Shown piece after piece: positions 63,457 through 64,000 of a stretch of 64,000 nt of DNA. Below the pieces are notes generated by a model, which had not been told where the DNA came from, ran no database searches, and saw only the letters and a list, made by a program, of their open reading frames with translations. The translations under genes and the position numbers were made by a program. The DNA is taken from the NCBI RefSeq assembly GCF_002374835.1, contig NZ_NWVD01000002.1:124001-188000 (forward strand), in the 5' to 3' direction. Source of the stretch: Sphingomonas ginsenosidimutans. Lineage in GTDB: Bacteria; Pseudomonadota; Alphaproteobacteria; Sphingomonadales; Sphingomonadaceae. The stretch's first letter is position 1, and each line of letters opens with the position of its first letter.

Positions 63457-64000
63457 TTACGCTTCCAGCTCAACATCCCAATAGAGCCAGTCGTGCCATG
63501 TTTCGTGCAGATAATTCGGCGGGAAGCGCCGGCCGTGTTCCTGGAGGTGCCAGCTGGTCGGGCGGATCGGCTCGATCGCCAGCGGCATGCCCGCCTGTCG
63601 CGGGGTACGCCCGCCCTTCTTCAGGTTGCACGGCGCGCACGCGGTGACGACATTCTCCCAGGTCGTCCGCCCGCCCTGCGCCCGCGGGATGACATGGTCG
63701 AACGTCAGCTCGCGCTTGGTGCTGCCGCAATATTGGCAGGCGAAGGTGTCGCGCAGGAACAGGTTGAACCGCGTGAAGGCGGGGAATTGCGACGGCCGCA
63801 CGAACTGCTTCAGCGCGATCACCGACGGCAGGCGCATCGTCTGCGTCGGGCTGCGCACCTCGCGCTCGTAATGCGCGACGATGTCGACACGGTCCAGGAA
63901 CACCGCCTTCACCGCGGTCTGCCACGGCCAGATGCTCAGCGGGTAATAGGACAAGGGCGTATAATCGGCGTTCAGCACCAACGTGGGGCAACTGTCCGGA
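63457..64000 (-). CDS. HNH endonuclease family protein, N-terminus outside the window
   Basis: At least 181 residues are visible, and the frame stays open to the right edge (reading PDSCPTLVLNADYTPLSYYP), so the true start is beyond base 64000. HNH/zinc signature: CQYCGSTKRELTFDHVIP and ACAPCNLKKGGRTPRQAG, with the catalytic His in FDHVIPRAQGG. The remaining tail (LHETWHDWLYWDVELEA) is typical of the sphingomonad/rhizobial family of this type. These proteins are often called HNH endonucleases, though their target is unknown. It lies upstream of the EF-hand gene, separated by about 20 nt. Confidence 0.88.
   Translation of the reverse strand, partial: PDSCPTLVLNADYTPLSYYPLSIWPWQTAVKAVFLDRVDIVAHYEREVRSPTQTMRLPSVIALKQFVRPSQFPAFTRFNLFLRDTFACQYCGSTKRELTFDHVIPRAQGGRTTWENVVTACAPCNLKKGGRTPRQAGMPLAIEPIRPTSWHLQEHGRRFPPNYLHETWHDWLYWDVELEA

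Overview
The window is high-GC, densely coded chromosomal DNA from an alphaproteobacterium, most likely of the order Sphingomonadales (Sphingomonas or a close relative). The evidence is the gene set and its arrangement: atpHAGDC as a separate F1 operon, serC-serA preceded by an alphaproteobacterial-type leader, a short hisZ, a fused circularly permuted ATP-grasp/alpha-E protein, GGAAC-N17-CGTT promoters of the alphaproteobacterial general stress sigma factor, and several families of dispersed palindromic repeats. I see no rRNA, tRNA, CRISPR array, insertion sequence or prophage. About 57 genes are supported, nearly all core or housekeeping.

Layout. 1-4.6 kb (minus): hisZ, a DUF559 protein, serA, serC. 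4.7-9.8 kb (plus): an extensin-like lipoprotein, a LOG-family protein, then an ATP-grasp/alpha-E fusion coupled to a transglutaminase-like protease. 9.9-13.1 kb: J-domain protein, BrkB-like membrane protein, fabI, GNAT. 13.2-18.6 kb: an unknown exported protein (minus), aroC, two small exported proteins each with a predicted stress promoter, then purA (minus). 18.8-24.4 kb: an exported propeller-like protein, an LppC-like lipoprotein divergent from rsmI, yraN, gshB, a DedA protein. 24.4-29.8 kb: xerC (minus), a GAF-PAS-GGDEF cyclase, priA, map. 29.9-35.5 kb (minus): atpHAG, an extra lipoprotein gene, atpD, atpC. 35.6-40.4 kb: an enoyl-CoA hydratase, an Ada-like regulator without its catalytic end, a lone cpaF, an aspartic protease with PDZ domain. 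40.4-47.2 kb (minus): a tightly coupled acyl-CoA catabolic operon. 47.4-51.7 kb: a PBP1A-type enzyme, a threonine aldolase-like enzyme, an EamA transporter. 51.6-58.1 kb: an epimerase and three metallopeptidases, including pepN. 58.1-64 kb: a ClC channel, a small membrane protein, ppc, an EF-hand lipoprotein, and an HNH nuclease gene cut by the right edge.

How the genes work together. The F1 genes form one operon, with hairpin-forming repeats exactly after atpA and after atpD, the two subunits needed in three copies. serC and serA carry out consecutive steps of serine synthesis under a leader that hides the serC ribosome site in a hairpin. The 41.5-47.2 kb operon (unknown 371-residue protein, APH-like kinase, small partner, enoyl-CoA hydratase, thiolase-like protein, CitE-like lyase) has overlapping start and stop codons at nearly every junction. 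It recalls the levulinate-type LvaA/LvaB logic, in which a hydroxyacyl-CoA is phosphorylated, and is the best candidate here for an undescribed pathway. The ATP-grasp/alpha-E/transglutaminase pair is a widespread system of unproven function.

Limits: all assignments come from reading the sequence by eye. Family names rest on recognised motifs and context, without database searches. Start codons were chosen from ribosome sites, signal peptides and family lengths.
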